Positions 44,226 to 53,523 of a stretch of 64,000 bases of DNA are shown here, piece by piece. Location: the NCBI GenBank assembly GCA_002995645.1, contig PUHO01000019.1, positions 1-64,000 on the forward strand, written 5' to 3'. Below the pieces are notes generated by a model that saw nothing but the letters and a program-made list of their open reading frames with translations, ran no database searches and had not been told where the DNA came from. Numbering within the stretch: the stretch's first letter is position 1; the number at the start of each line of letters is the position of its first letter. A program made the translations under genes and the position numbers. The DNA is from SAR324 cluster bacterium. GTDB lineage: Bacteria; SAR324; XYD2-FULL-50-16; HCM1.

Positions 44226-47200
44226 TTATTTTCCTTGTTGTGTAACGCCATTGCCGTGTATTTTGCTTTTCCCATTTGAATCAGGGGTTACCTTGATTTG
44301 TGTTGTTATACTCTCTTTTACTGCCGCTACGTGTGAAATAATGCCTATAAGCTTATCTTCTTTCTTGAGGTGCATTAAACTCATTAACGCTATTTGCAAT
44401 GATTTCTCATCTAACGTGCCGAAGCCTTCATCTAAAAACAAGGAATCGATTTGCGCTTTTTGGCTTGTCATTTTAGAAAGCCCTAAAGCTAGCGCTAGGC
44501 TAACAATAAAACTTTCTCCACCGGATAAATTCTTTGTTGGGCGGACTTCCCCGGCTTGGTATTTATCAAGTACAAATAAATCTAATAATTTTTTTTCATC
44601 ACGTATACCCGACTCATTTGGTAATAGCAAATAGCGATCGCTCATGCTTTTTAATTGTTGATTTGCTTGTTTAAGTAATATTTCAAACGTAATACCTTGC
44701 GCGAATTTCCTATACTTCCTGCCGTCTTCTGAACCTATTAACTTATGTAATTGTTTCCAACGTTGTAGCTCTTTATCTTGTAAAGTAATTTTTTCTTGCT
44801 GTTCTTTGACTTTGCCTTGTTCTTCCTCATTATGCCGTAATTCATATTTAATTTTATCTATTTCTTCTTGCCTTTGTTGTTTAATTACCTTTTGTTGCTC
44901 TATTTGAGTTTGTATTTCTTCTTTAGTTTGCTCTGTATTGCCTTTTTTCTTTTCTGTTTGTAACTCTTTTTCCTTTTCCTGCTTTTTTGTTTGAAAAGCG
45001 ATTTTCTGTGTTTGTAACGTTTCTTTCTTTGCTTCTAGTTCTTGCGTTTTTTCTTTTGACATACGACTTGCTACAAACAAATCTTCACTTACAAAACCTT
45101 GCGATTCTAATTTAATTTTAAACGCCGCTTCTTTGTCGTCTTTTTCTTTAGTTTTATTTTCTATTTGCGTTTGTAGTTGAAATAATTCACCTTTTAACCT
45201 TTCTAGTTTTTGTTGTTGCTTATTTTTTTGTTCTTGTAGTTCTTTTTCTTTGGTTTCCGTCTGTATTCTATTCTTTTCCAATCTTTCTTCTTCTTCCTCA
45301 AGATTTTTTACTTTTATTAAAGAAAATCTTTTGTCTGCTTTTGTTGTCTGTTCTTCCTTTAAGGCGTCTAGTTGTTGTTTATACTCTGCTACTCTTGCGG
45401 TGTGTTCTTCTAAAAGGGTGGCTTGTAATTTTCCATCTTTTGTTACTTCAGTAACTTTTTTATCTAAATCAATTTTTGCTTTTTCTTGTTTTTCCCACTG
45501 TGTAACTTGCTTTTGTAGTTGTTCTATAATATTCACTTCTTGTACGTTATAATTACCGTATAAAGTTAACTGTGTTTGTAACGCTTCTCTATGCTCTTCT
45601 AGCTTTGCCGTATATTCCTTTAGCTCTTTACTTAACCTTGCCACGTTCTTTTGCAAGGTTTGATTTTCACCTTCTGCTTGTGTATAAGCTAACTGTGCTT
45701 TATTTTTTTCTTCTCTTATAGCTATCTTTTTTTGTTTACTCTCTTCAATTGTCTTTTCTATTTCTTCCGCTTTTGTGATTAACGTTGTGATTGCTTGGAT
45801 TTCTTGTTCTGTTTTATCTAAAGAAGGAATAGCTTCTACTTTAACGTAAGGATGCTCTATAGAACCGCAAAGGGGGCAAGGGTGATTTTGTTTTAATTTA
45901 TCTCTTTCCTCTTTAAGGTTAGCAATGTTTTGCAAAAAACCTTTATTAGATAATAAATGCTCTTTTTGCGTTCTATATTCTCGTATTAACTTACCTTGTA
46001 AAAGGCTTGCAAGTTGTTTTTCTTTTTCTTCATATACTAGTTGTAGCTTGCTTTCTTCTTGTTCTTTATTTTTTACTTTACTTTCTAATAATAATCTTTC
46101 TTCTTGCCATTGCTTTTGCTTCTGCTCTTCTTTTTTCTGTTCTTCCTTTGTACCGTTAATTTGTTTTTGCAATACAGCAAAGGTTTCTAAGTCTTTTTTT
46201 ATACCTGTAAAAGTACGTGTTAACTCTTTGTCTTGCGCATTTGTTTGCAAATAGGCTTCTACTGTAGCTAGTTCCTTTTTTTTAGCTTTATAAGCTTCTT
46301 GGAGATCTTTATGTTTTTGCTTTGTTATGTTTTGCGTTGCTTCTTGTTTTGTATATGCTTCTTGTATAGCCTTTGTTTTGTCTTTAAGTCCTTGCAATTC
46401 TTTATCTATAGAACGCGCTTCTACAATGCGCGGGATTTTCTGTTTTTGCTCAACTATAGCCGCTTTTGCTTTGTCAGTCGCTTCTTTCAGTTGTATTGCA
46501 TTTTTTTCTATGTCAGTTTCTTCTTGCTTCTTAACGGCTTCTTGTGTTAGCAAGTTTTCTTTATCTTTTATTACTTCATTTCGTATGCTAGTGAGTTGTT
46601 GGTAATCGCCTTCTAGTTCAGCCGCTTTTTTGCTTGCTTCCAGTTTATTTTCTTCTATTTTAAACGCATCTATAGCTTGCTTATTCTGCTTTCCCTCTAG
46701 TTCTATAGCTTCTAGCTCTTGCTTAAGCGTAGCTATATTTGTATACCAATCTAATACTTTTTGATTTGCTTCTTGTTTTTTCGTTAACTCGTTTTGCTCT
46801 TTTTGTTTCTCTTCAAAAATTGCTTTTAGTTCCTTAACTTGTTCCGGCAATAGTATACGAATCGTATCTAGTTCTTTCTTTATACTATCTAGCTTAATCT
46901 GTTCTTCTCTTTGCCTTTCATGTACTTTCCTAGAGATATTCGTATAAATTTGCGTGCCTGTGATTTGTTCTAAAATCTTAGATTTAGCTTCATCATCAGC
47001 TTTTAAAAACGAGTCAAAACTACCTTGCGCTAATAAAACGGATCGTGTAAATTGATCAAAATCCATTCCTATTTTTTCAGCAACAACAAGGGGAGTCTTG
47101 CTTTTCTTACTTTCAATAATATTGCTTGTTGCCAAGTCTGTAATTTCATGGCGCGACTCAGCTAAGTTACCTGTTTTTGTTTTTTTCTGGCTCCAATGGC

Positions 47201-47480
47201 ATATATACGCTTTACCTTGCGTTGTAAAAAGAACTTCAGCATAACAACTTGCCGTTTGACGGGACATTATCTCATTACTTGCTTGTGTAATACGTCCTAA
47301 ACGCGGCGTTGCTCCGTATAACGCTAAACAAATAGCGTCAAGGATCGTCGTTTTCCCGCTACCTGTTACCCCTGTTAAAACGAAAATACCACTTTCTACG
47401 TAGGCATCTGTTGTGAAATCAATTTCCCATTCACCATATAAAGAATTGAGATTTTGAAAAGATAATTTTAAGATTTTCAT
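44226..47480 (-). CDS. sbcC: Nuclease SbcCD subunit C (SMC-like ATPase)
   Basis: 1084 residues. Walker A GVTGSGKTTILDAICLALYG at the N-terminus, long coiled coils with very high Glu/Gln/Lys content, the zinc hook CPLCGSIEHP near residue 535, and a C-terminal ABC half with NLSGGESFIVSLALALGLS and SLFLDEGFGTLD. With SbcD it forms the Rad50/Mre11-like complex that opens DNA hairpins and processes protein-bound ends. It follows sbcD with a gap of only 8 nt. Confidence 0.95.
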   Translation of the reverse strand: MKILKLSFQNLNSLYGEWEIDFTTDAYVESGIFVLTGVTGSGKTTILDAICLALYGATPRLGRITQASNEIMSRQTASCYAEVLFTTQGKAYICHWSQKKTKTGNLAESRHEITDLATSNIIESKKSKTPLVVAEKIGMDFDQFTRSVLLAQGSFDSFLKADDEAKSKILEQITGTQIYTNISRKVHERQREEQIKLDSIKKELDTIRILLPEQVKELKAIFEEKQKEQNELTKKQEANQKVLDWYTNIATLKQELEAIELEGKQNKQAIDAFKIEENKLEASKKAAELEGDYQQLTSIRNEVIKDKENLLTQEAVKKQEETDIEKNAIQLKEATDKAKAAIVEQKQKIPRIVEARSIDKELQGLKDKTKAIQEAYTKQEATQNITKQKHKDLQEAYKAKKKELATVEAYLQTNAQDKELTRTFTGIKKDLETFAVLQKQINGTKEEQKKEEQKQKQWQEERLLLESKVKNKEQEESKLQLVYEEKEKQLASLLQGKLIREYRTQKEHLLSNKGFLQNIANLKEERDKLKQNHPCPLCGSIEHPYVKVEAIPSLDKTEQEIQAITTLITKAEEIEKTIEESKQKKIAIREEKNKAQLAYTQAEGENQTLQKNVARLSKELKEYTAKLEEHREALQTQLTLYGNYNVQEVNIIEQLQKQVTQWEKQEKAKIDLDKKVTEVTKDGKLQATLLEEHTARVAEYKQQLDALKEEQTTKADKRFSLIKVKNLEEEEERLEKNRIQTETKEKELQEQKNKQQQKLERLKGELFQLQTQIENKTKEKDDKEAAFKIKLESQGFVSEDLFVASRMSKEKTQELEAKKETLQTQKIAFQTKKQEKEKELQTEKKKGNTEQTKEEIQTQIEQQKVIKQQRQEEIDKIKYELRHNEEEQGKVKEQQEKITLQDKELQRWKQLHKLIGSEDGRKYRKFAQGITFEILLKQANQQLKSMSDRYLLLPNESGIRDEKKLLDLFVLDKYQAGEVRPTKNLSGGESFIVSLALALGLSKMTSQKAQIDSLFLDEGFGTLDEKSLQIALMSLMHLKKEDKLIGIISHVAAVKESITTQIKVTPDSNGKSKIHGNGVTQQGK

Positions 47481-47488
47481 ACTATTTT

Positions 47489-48724
47489 TTATTCAGCATT
47501 AACATCTTCTTCAGAAAGAGATTGAACGACTTCTTTATATATTTGTTTCATTTCGCTTCGCGTTGGTTCTTCGACTTCATAGCTTTGCAAACAACGATCA
47601 AATACTTCGTATACGTTCAAATCATGTAAACTTTCATTATTATACTTCTTCTTTAAGATTTGATCGATTCGAAAATTATCGCCTATACGTAAGCGCTTCA
47701 TAGTTGAATCTTCTAATAAAGAATCAATCGTTTCACAAAGATTACTAACTAACTGCGTTCCCGTATGTTCTATAGCAAGCCACGCGGTGCTTTCTTCTTT
47801 TTTCAATGCGTTAATTTCCTCTGTAATTTCTTCTAGTGTTCCTTTAATTTGTACTAGTTCTTGAAAGCAAGGAATATTGACTTTTTGTATATCTTTTTCT
47901 TGGTTGTGTAAAGTAATAATAAAGACTTGCTTTTGTTGTTTTGCTTCATTAAAGCTTATAGGGATCGGCGATCCACTATAACGTATATGCTCTATGTTTT
48001 TTACAGGAGAAGGAACATGAATATGCCCTAAAGCAACGTAATCTAAACAAGGAGGAAAGGCATCTAAACTAATGAGAGGCAAAGCCCCAACGTATAAGTC
48101 CGGTATATCTTCTTCTTTAATGAAACCTTCTGTAAAAAGGTGCCCCATTCCCAACATAGGAAGCTTGCCAAAGCCTTGCTTTTCATATGCTTCTTGTTTT
48201 TCTTTTGCTTTAGCAACAACAGTATGATAATGCTCTTTTAGTCCTTCTGCCTGTTTCAAACGTTTTGTTTTATTACTTTCCCCTTGTTCAGCTAAACGAA
48301 CGTCTTTATCTCGTAAATAGGGAACTGCGCAAATAATGGCTTCCGGCTTGTTCTCTTTATCTCGTAACGTGATAATTTCATCTTCTACTTGACCTGTTGG
48401 CGCACCGATTACGTAAATAGACAACTCTTTTAAAAGAGCTTTAGGCGCATTCAAAAGAGAAGGAGAATCATGGTTTCCGCCTATAATTACAATATGACGG
48501 CAATTACTTTTAGCGACTTCATTTAAAAAACGATAATACGTTTCTTGCGAACGATTACTTGGCGTCATTGTATCAAAAATATCGCCGGCAATTAATAGCG
48601 TGTCTATTTCTTCTTGTATAACCGTCTCTTTAAGCCAGGTAAGAAATTGCGTATGTTCTTGATACCTATTTTGTTCATATAAAGAATGTCCTAAGTGCCA
48701 ATCTGAAGTATGAAGGAATTTCAT
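47489..48724 (-). CDS. sbcD: Nuclease SbcCD subunit D (Mre11-like)
   Basis: 411-residue metallophosphoesterase nuclease. MKFLHTSDWHLGHSLY, LLIAGDIFDTMTPSN, HIVIIGGNHDSPSLLNAP and DYVALGHIHVPSPV give the phosphoesterase motifs with the two-metal ligands. It is the first gene of the sbcDC pair. An intact SbcCD normally reduces palindrome-driven instability but does not prevent direct repeats like those elsewhere in the window. Confidence 0.95.
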   Translation of the reverse strand: MKFLHTSDWHLGHSLYEQNRYQEHTQFLTWLKETVIQEEIDTLLIAGDIFDTMTPSNRSQETYYRFLNEVAKSNCRHIVIIGGNHDSPSLLNAPKALLKELSIYVIGAPTGQVEDEIITLRDKENKPEAIICAVPYLRDKDVRLAEQGESNKTKRLKQAEGLKEHYHTVVAKAKEKQEAYEKQGFGKLPMLGMGHLFTEGFIKEEDIPDLYVGALPLISLDAFPPCLDYVALGHIHVPSPVKNIEHIRYSGSPIPISFNEAKQQKQVFIITLHNQEKDIQKVNIPCFQELVQIKGTLEEITEEINALKKEESTAWLAIEHTGTQLVSNLCETIDSLLEDSTMKRLRIGDNFRIDQILKKKYNNESLHDLNVYEVFDRCLQSYEVEEPTRSEMKQIYKEVVQSLSEEDVNAE

Positions 48725-48802
48725 TATTTTATATTAATACGTTAACAATAGTTATATTCTATAACAAACTAAAACTAGGATACACTTTTTCAAAATAAAA
48801 GT

Positions 48803-48851
48803 AAAAAAAATACGACCTGCTTATGTACTACGTAGCAAAGCAAGTCGTATT
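48803..48851 (-). terminator. Rho-independent terminator of nhaD
   Basis: Long stem with arms AATACGAC.TGCTT (48809-48822) and AAGCA.GTCGTATT (about 48837-48851), apart from one bulged base on each side, followed on the minus strand by a run of eight T (48810 to 48803). It lies 44 bp after the nhaD stop. Confidence 0.9.
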
Positions 48852-48894
48852 GAAAAGTAATTAGTCTTATATAACTAAAGTATTGCTTATAAGA

Positions 48895-50187
48895 TTAATA
48901 TATACGAAGCATTTCAAATTGGACGTACCATATAATTAAAGATACAGCATAGCCAACTAAAATAGTCCAGAAATATTTAATATGAGAACCAAAGGTATAA
49001 ATCCCCTTTAACCTACCCATAACGCCCACGCCGGCAGCCGAACCAAAACTGATTAAACTACCACCAATCCCGGCAGTCATAGTAACTAACATCCATTGTG
49101 GTAAGCCCATACTAGGATTTGCTTTTAACGTAGCACTCATTACAGGAACATTATCCACAATAGCAGACAAGAAACCAATACAAACGTTCATTACCGTAGC
49201 GCCGATAACGTTGTATAGTTTAGCGGCAATATCAAGGAATCCAAGGAAATGCAGACCGCCAATTGCGGCTAATATACCAAAGAAAAATAATAAGGTGTCA
49301 TATTCAATACGACTAACAAAGTGAAAAACGTTAATACGTTCTTTGTGTTTTCTTTTTAAGTAATATGAAAATAATTGTAATAAAGTAAAGCCAAACATCA
49401 TACCCCACATAGCAGGCAAGGCAAATAATTGATGTCCTACAGCGGCAATAGCAATAGTAAGCACGCCAAGAAACATAACTACTTTAGCACCTTTAAGCAT
49501 ACGCACTTCTTCCGCATCGGCGTGCAGTGTTGGTTTTGTGTCGGGAAGAGCAAAAGAAAGCAACCCGGCAGTAGTAAGCCAACCTAAAATCGCCGGTAAA
49601 AACAAAAATAGGAAATCAGTAAAATGTCCTTTACCTGAATTCCAGACCATTAAAGTTGTAATATCTCCAAACGGGCTCCACGCACCGCCGGCATTAGCGG
49701 CTACCACAATATTAATAGCGCCGGGCACTAAGAAACGCGGATTTGTTGCATCAATAGTCAATAAGACAGTAGAAAGAATTAACGCGGTTGTCATGTTATC
49801 CGCAACAGGACTTAAAAAGAAGGCTATTGTCCCTGTAATCCAAAATAGTTTTTTATAAGAATAACCTTTTGATACTAAATTATATTTCAATGCTTCAAAC
49901 ACGCGCCTATCAATTAAAGATTCAATATAGGTCATTGCCACAAATAAGAAGAAATATATCTTTGTAATTTCATATATCATGGATTCAATTTCATGCTCTA
50001 AAGGAGCTTGATCATAGCCGTGTACTTTATAATATATACCAATTAGTACAAAAATGAGCGTTCCCACAAACAAAGCCGGTTTTGATTTATTCATATCCAG
50101 CTTTTCTTCTAATACAATAAAAGCGTACGCTACAATAAAAGCGAGTAAAGATACTATCCCTACCCATGTAAATACTAAACTTGTCAT
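48895..50187 (-). CDS. nhaD: NhaD-family sodium/proton antiporter
   Basis: 430 residues with about a dozen membrane segments, ion transporter superfamily. FFLSPVADNMTTALILSTVLL, VVAANAGGAWSPFGDITTLMVW and AIVDNVPVMSATLKA are signature NhaD loops with the conserved polar and acidic residues. It exchanges sodium for protons. The start follows GAGGGAAAG. Single gene, with its own strong terminator. Confidence 0.93.
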   Translation of the reverse strand: MTSLVFTWVGIVSLLAFIVAYAFIVLEEKLDMNKSKPALFVGTLIFVLIGIYYKVHGYDQAPLEHEIESMIYEITKIYFFLFVAMTYIESLIDRRVFEALKYNLVSKGYSYKKLFWITGTIAFFLSPVADNMTTALILSTVLLTIDATNPRFLVPGAINIVVAANAGGAWSPFGDITTLMVWNSGKGHFTDFLFLFLPAILGWLTTAGLLSFALPDTKPTLHADAEEVRMLKGAKVVMFLGVLTIAIAAVGHQLFALPAMWGMMFGFTLLQLFSYYLKRKHKERINVFHFVSRIEYDTLLFFFGILAAIGGLHFLGFLDIAAKLYNVIGATVMNVCIGFLSAIVDNVPVMSATLKANPSMGLPQWMLVTMTAGIGGSLISFGSAAGVGVMGRLKGIYTFGSHIKYFWTILVGYAVSLIIWYVQFEMLRIY

Positions 50188-50451
50188 TCTTTCTTTCCCT
50201 CTTAATTTGATTATGTGTTTATATTACACTATTTTGAAATTAATTTTATATAATTCCTGTTTTGGGTTTACATAACAATGTCTATCTCAATACCTAGAAC
50301 ATCTTAGTATATACTACTTATAAAAACATAAATAATACATACTTTATGCCGCTTTTTTATATCTTCCTTTATTTTTATATAAAAATCAAGTAATAAATAA
50401 CTTAAATGCAGAACTATTTTTTACTTTAACAAAATAATGCCCTTATAATTA
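50188..50451. other. nhaD upstream gap
   Basis: About 260 bp of AT-rich DNA between nhaD and the terminator of the next operon. A TAATAT/TATAAA-rich stretch at 50220-50255 could hold the nhaD -10, but no convincing -35 is visible. I see no gene. Confidence 0.3.
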
Positions 50452-50496
50452 AAAAAAACGAGTTAAAATCATATCGCGGATTCAACTCGTTTTTAT
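50452..50496 (-). terminator. Terminator of the YidC-sulfatase operon
   Basis: Stem AAAAACGAGTT (50454-50464) paired with AACTCGTTTTT (50484-50495) and, on the minus strand, a run of eight T. It lies about 70 bp after the last stop of the operon. Confidence 0.85.
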
Positions 50497-50566
50497 TAAG
50501 CATATAAAGGCTTTTACTTATGCAAAATAGAATGAAGCAAAGCTTGTACGTTATTACACATCATTA

Positions 50567-53506
50567 CTACTTGACCGGTTCTATTTCTTCTATATTATTC
50601 GCATCTAACACGCTATTTTTTATTTTAAAAACCCTTCCCCCTTTAAAAGTTTTTAGATTATATCCACTCCAACTGTAAGATTCAGCCCTGACTGTATATA
50701 TCTCTTTACGTTTTATAGGATGTTTTAATATATTCGGTCCATATAATTCAACTGCACCTTTTAAGCCTTCAGCCGCAATAGCCGGGACGTCTGCATTTGT
50801 CGTAAAAATATCTTTATTAACCTTAATTTTCTTATTTTTTGCATTAAAATCCTTGACTAGTAATAAAGATGCAATATTAAGTACAAGGTGATGTTTTGCT
50901 AAATAAGCGGCGCTAATCGTATCGTCTCCTTCGCTATGATCAGATACTAGAATAATTTTTGTATTATCATATATATTATTTGCTTTTAACCAAACTAAAA
51001 ACTTAGATAGCATTCTAATAGCGCATAGCGTTGTTGCATAATGCGCTCCTGTTGGAATTTCTCTATCAGTCTTTAACGTATAATCCGATATATAGCTTCT
51101 ATCCTTATTGTTTAACGCTGGCATACAAGTTTTTGGATTATATAAAAAAGGCTCGTGTGTCAACATAAGATGATAAAACTTAAAAGTTGGGCGCGTGGCT
51201 TTTACATCGGCAGTATTAGGCAAATAATGCAAAAACATGCCTGATGCCGTAGCTGACGGCGTACTTACGTCATCTGATATTACACTCCAATCACCGCCGT
51301 CATAAACAAATTGGCGTAATGAATAGGGTGCTAACTTAAATAAACTTGTCATGCTCATAAATATAGTTTTGACATTAGCATATAACCCTTTATAAAAGTT
51401 ATCTTTCATTTGTGTATAATTAAACCTTTTATCGTACAGATAAGGCACGCAATTATCAAAATAAAAGCTTACTTTACAAGCTTTTGGCGTCCAACCTTCA
51501 AAGCTTGTATATTGATTATGTAATAAGCTTACTTCATAGTTGTTTTTATGGAATAAAGTTGTTAACCTATTATAATTTTCACGGTATTGATCTACAATTG
51601 TTTTTTGTGGATTTTGAGTTTGTTTATACGCCGTATGCTTTAATCCTCCCAATATACTAAACAAGCCCGGATAAGTACGTATTCCAGCTGTCGTTGAATC
51701 AGCATACCATGTAAAACCGCTATACTCGTCTAAATATTTATACTTCTCTTTTAGCATTTCACCAATAAATTCACCGGTAAAATCATCTAACATAAACACC
51801 GCTACGTTCTTGTGCGTTTTTGAAAAGCTAACAACACTATGCGTTATTTTATTCGTATTCGTCGCTATTTTAGCCGTTACGTTTTCTGTTTTCTTTTCAG
51901 TAGTAAAATAATAGAATCCCCCGCCTAGAAAAGAAACGACTACAAGCAACATGACAAGATTGCTAAATAAACGGGCGTATTTACTAAATAAAATCAACCC
52001 AATAATAACAGCCACAGCAAAGATAATAATCACGTCTTTATATATATTAAAACTATATAACTCGCCTGTTTCAGATAAGGCAATTCCCATTAAAAAGCCA
52101 TAATTACCTTTAAAAACAAAGGCATAAGCCAAGCCTGCTATAGTTATTACAATACCAAAAAACTGCACAGTTGTTTTTAGTTTTTTAGGTAATAAATAAT
52201 TAATAAAAACAATACATAGCCAAGTTAAAACCATCATAGGAATTAACTCTTCTATCATAGAAGAAAGAGTAAAATCAAAATTATACGGGGCAAAATGAAA
52301 GAGTGTTACCGGCATGTACCAATACACTAAGCTTACAAGTAAAGTCAAGCAAGTAAAAAACAAAAGAGGTAAGTTTGTTTTTATTCGCGACGTAATGCTT
52401 GTATAGCAATATTGTAAAAAGGTATGCCCATAAACTAGGTTTAATAAAATCAGAGAGCATAGTAAATTTCTTCTTGCAAGTAAAGCAGGGAAACCTTCTT
52501 TAACTGCCCACATTACAATAGAGACAACAATAAGAGCAATACAAATCAAACCTAAGCCATGTTTAAGGTAACTAGCCCAAGTCCGCTTTTGCCCTTTTCT
52601 TTTTTTGTAGATAAATACAAAATGAAGTATTGTAATAACAGCCCAATAGGCTATTAAAGAAACTATAATAGGATAACTATGCGGATTAAACCAACCGTAT
52701 GTAATTAAAAAGATAGTAACGGCAATAAGTCCTAATACGGCAATATCGCGCAGTAATGATTGTATTCCTTCTGGCGTCGTTACTTTCTCCACCATAGCGG
52801 CACGTTTATCTTTTATTCGTTTTATTAACTCTTGGTGTGTTTCAACATAATGATACACCATGTTTTTTAATAACGAAAATACGTTATTCAATGTCCAATA
52901 CCAAACTAATGCAAAAGGAGAATTATATAACACGACTAAAAAAAGTAGCGCTAATCCAACTAATTGAATTTTATCTCTTCTTTGTAGGTGTTTTGTATAG
53001 ACAAAGGCACTAAACAGATTAATTGCCGTCATGATAAACGGCATTACGTTAATACGTAACGCGCCTATTTTTAATAACTGATCCGGTTCGGCTATGTTTT
53101 GAAAAAAGCCAAAATCTAACTGTGTATTAACATAGTGATAATGGCTTAAAAAGTGATAAGCTGCGAAAAAGAAAGGAACTTGAATTAAAAAACCAAAACT
53201 GTTACGTACTGCTTTAATAGGATGATAACCATGTATTTTATACACTGTGTTAATCATAGCCATACGCTCTGATTTTACAAAGCTTTTCTTTATTAATATA
53301 AGCTCGTCTTTCATTTTAGCTTGGATTGCTCTTTCTGCATTCTGCCATTTTTCCGCCATATGATATAACGGTAAAAGCAGTATGTTAACAACTAAGCTTA
53401 AAACAAGTATGGACATGCTGTAGATATGGGTAACCTGCAGCACATGTACAAATATATAACCCATTAACAATTCTAATGGAGCTATAAATAATAAATATAC
53501 AATCAT
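50567..53506 (-). CDS. YidC-like insertase domain fused to sulfatase/LtaS-like domain, paralogue 2
   Basis: 979 residues in two parts. Residues 1-235 follow the YidC/Oxa1 pattern: LVLSLVVNILLLPLYHMAEKWQ, a charged coiled loop, then FLIQVPFFFAAYHFLSHY and ALVWYWTLNNVFSLLKNMVYH. Several membrane helices follow (about 255-530). The C-terminal ~400 residues resemble the alkaline-phosphatase/sulfatase superfamily: VAVFMLDDFTGEF, RTYPGLFSILGG (candidate threonine nucleophile), LMLTHEPFLYNP and IILVSDHSEGDD (metal ligands). This suggests a periplasmic phosphoglycerol- or phospho-group transferase. It lies 17 nt after a 75-97% similar paralogue. The domain reading is by motif, and substrate is unknown. 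Confidence 0.75.
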   Translation of the reverse strand: MIVYLLFIAPLELLMGYIFVHVLQVTHIYSMSILVLSLVVNILLLPLYHMAEKWQNAERAIQAKMKDELILIKKSFVKSERMAMINTVYKIHGYHPIKAVRNSFGFLIQVPFFFAAYHFLSHYHYVNTQLDFGFFQNIAEPDQLLKIGALRINVMPFIMTAINLFSAFVYTKHLQRRDKIQLVGLALLFLVVLYNSPFALVWYWTLNNVFSLLKNMVYHYVETHQELIKRIKDKRAAMVEKVTTPEGIQSLLRDIAVLGLIAVTIFLITYGWFNPHSYPIIVSLIAYWAVITILHFVFIYKKRKGQKRTWASYLKHGLGLICIALIVVSIVMWAVKEGFPALLARRNLLCSLILLNLVYGHTFLQYCYTSITSRIKTNLPLLFFTCLTLLVSLVYWYMPVTLFHFAPYNFDFTLSSMIEELIPMMVLTWLCIVFINYLLPKKLKTTVQFFGIVITIAGLAYAFVFKGNYGFLMGIALSETGELYSFNIYKDVIIIFAVAVIIGLILFSKYARLFSNLVMLLVVVSFLGGGFYYFTTEKKTENVTAKIATNTNKITHSVVSFSKTHKNVAVFMLDDFTGEFIGEMLKEKYKYLDEYSGFTWYADSTTAGIRTYPGLFSILGGLKHTAYKQTQNPQKTIVDQYRENYNRLTTLFHKNNYEVSLLHNQYTSFEGWTPKACKVSFYFDNCVPYLYDKRFNYTQMKDNFYKGLYANVKTIFMSMTSLFKLAPYSLRQFVYDGGDWSVISDDVSTPSATASGMFLHYLPNTADVKATRPTFKFYHLMLTHEPFLYNPKTCMPALNNKDRSYISDYTLKTDREIPTGAHYATTLCAIRMLSKFLVWLKANNIYDNTKIILVSDHSEGDDTISAAYLAKHHLVLNIASLLLVKDFNAKNKKIKVNKDIFTTNADVPAIAAEGLKGAVELYGPNILKHPIKRKEIYTVRAESYSWSGYNLKTFKGGRVFKIKNSVLDANNIEEIEPVK

Positions 53507-53523
53507 TCTGCTATGTGATTCTA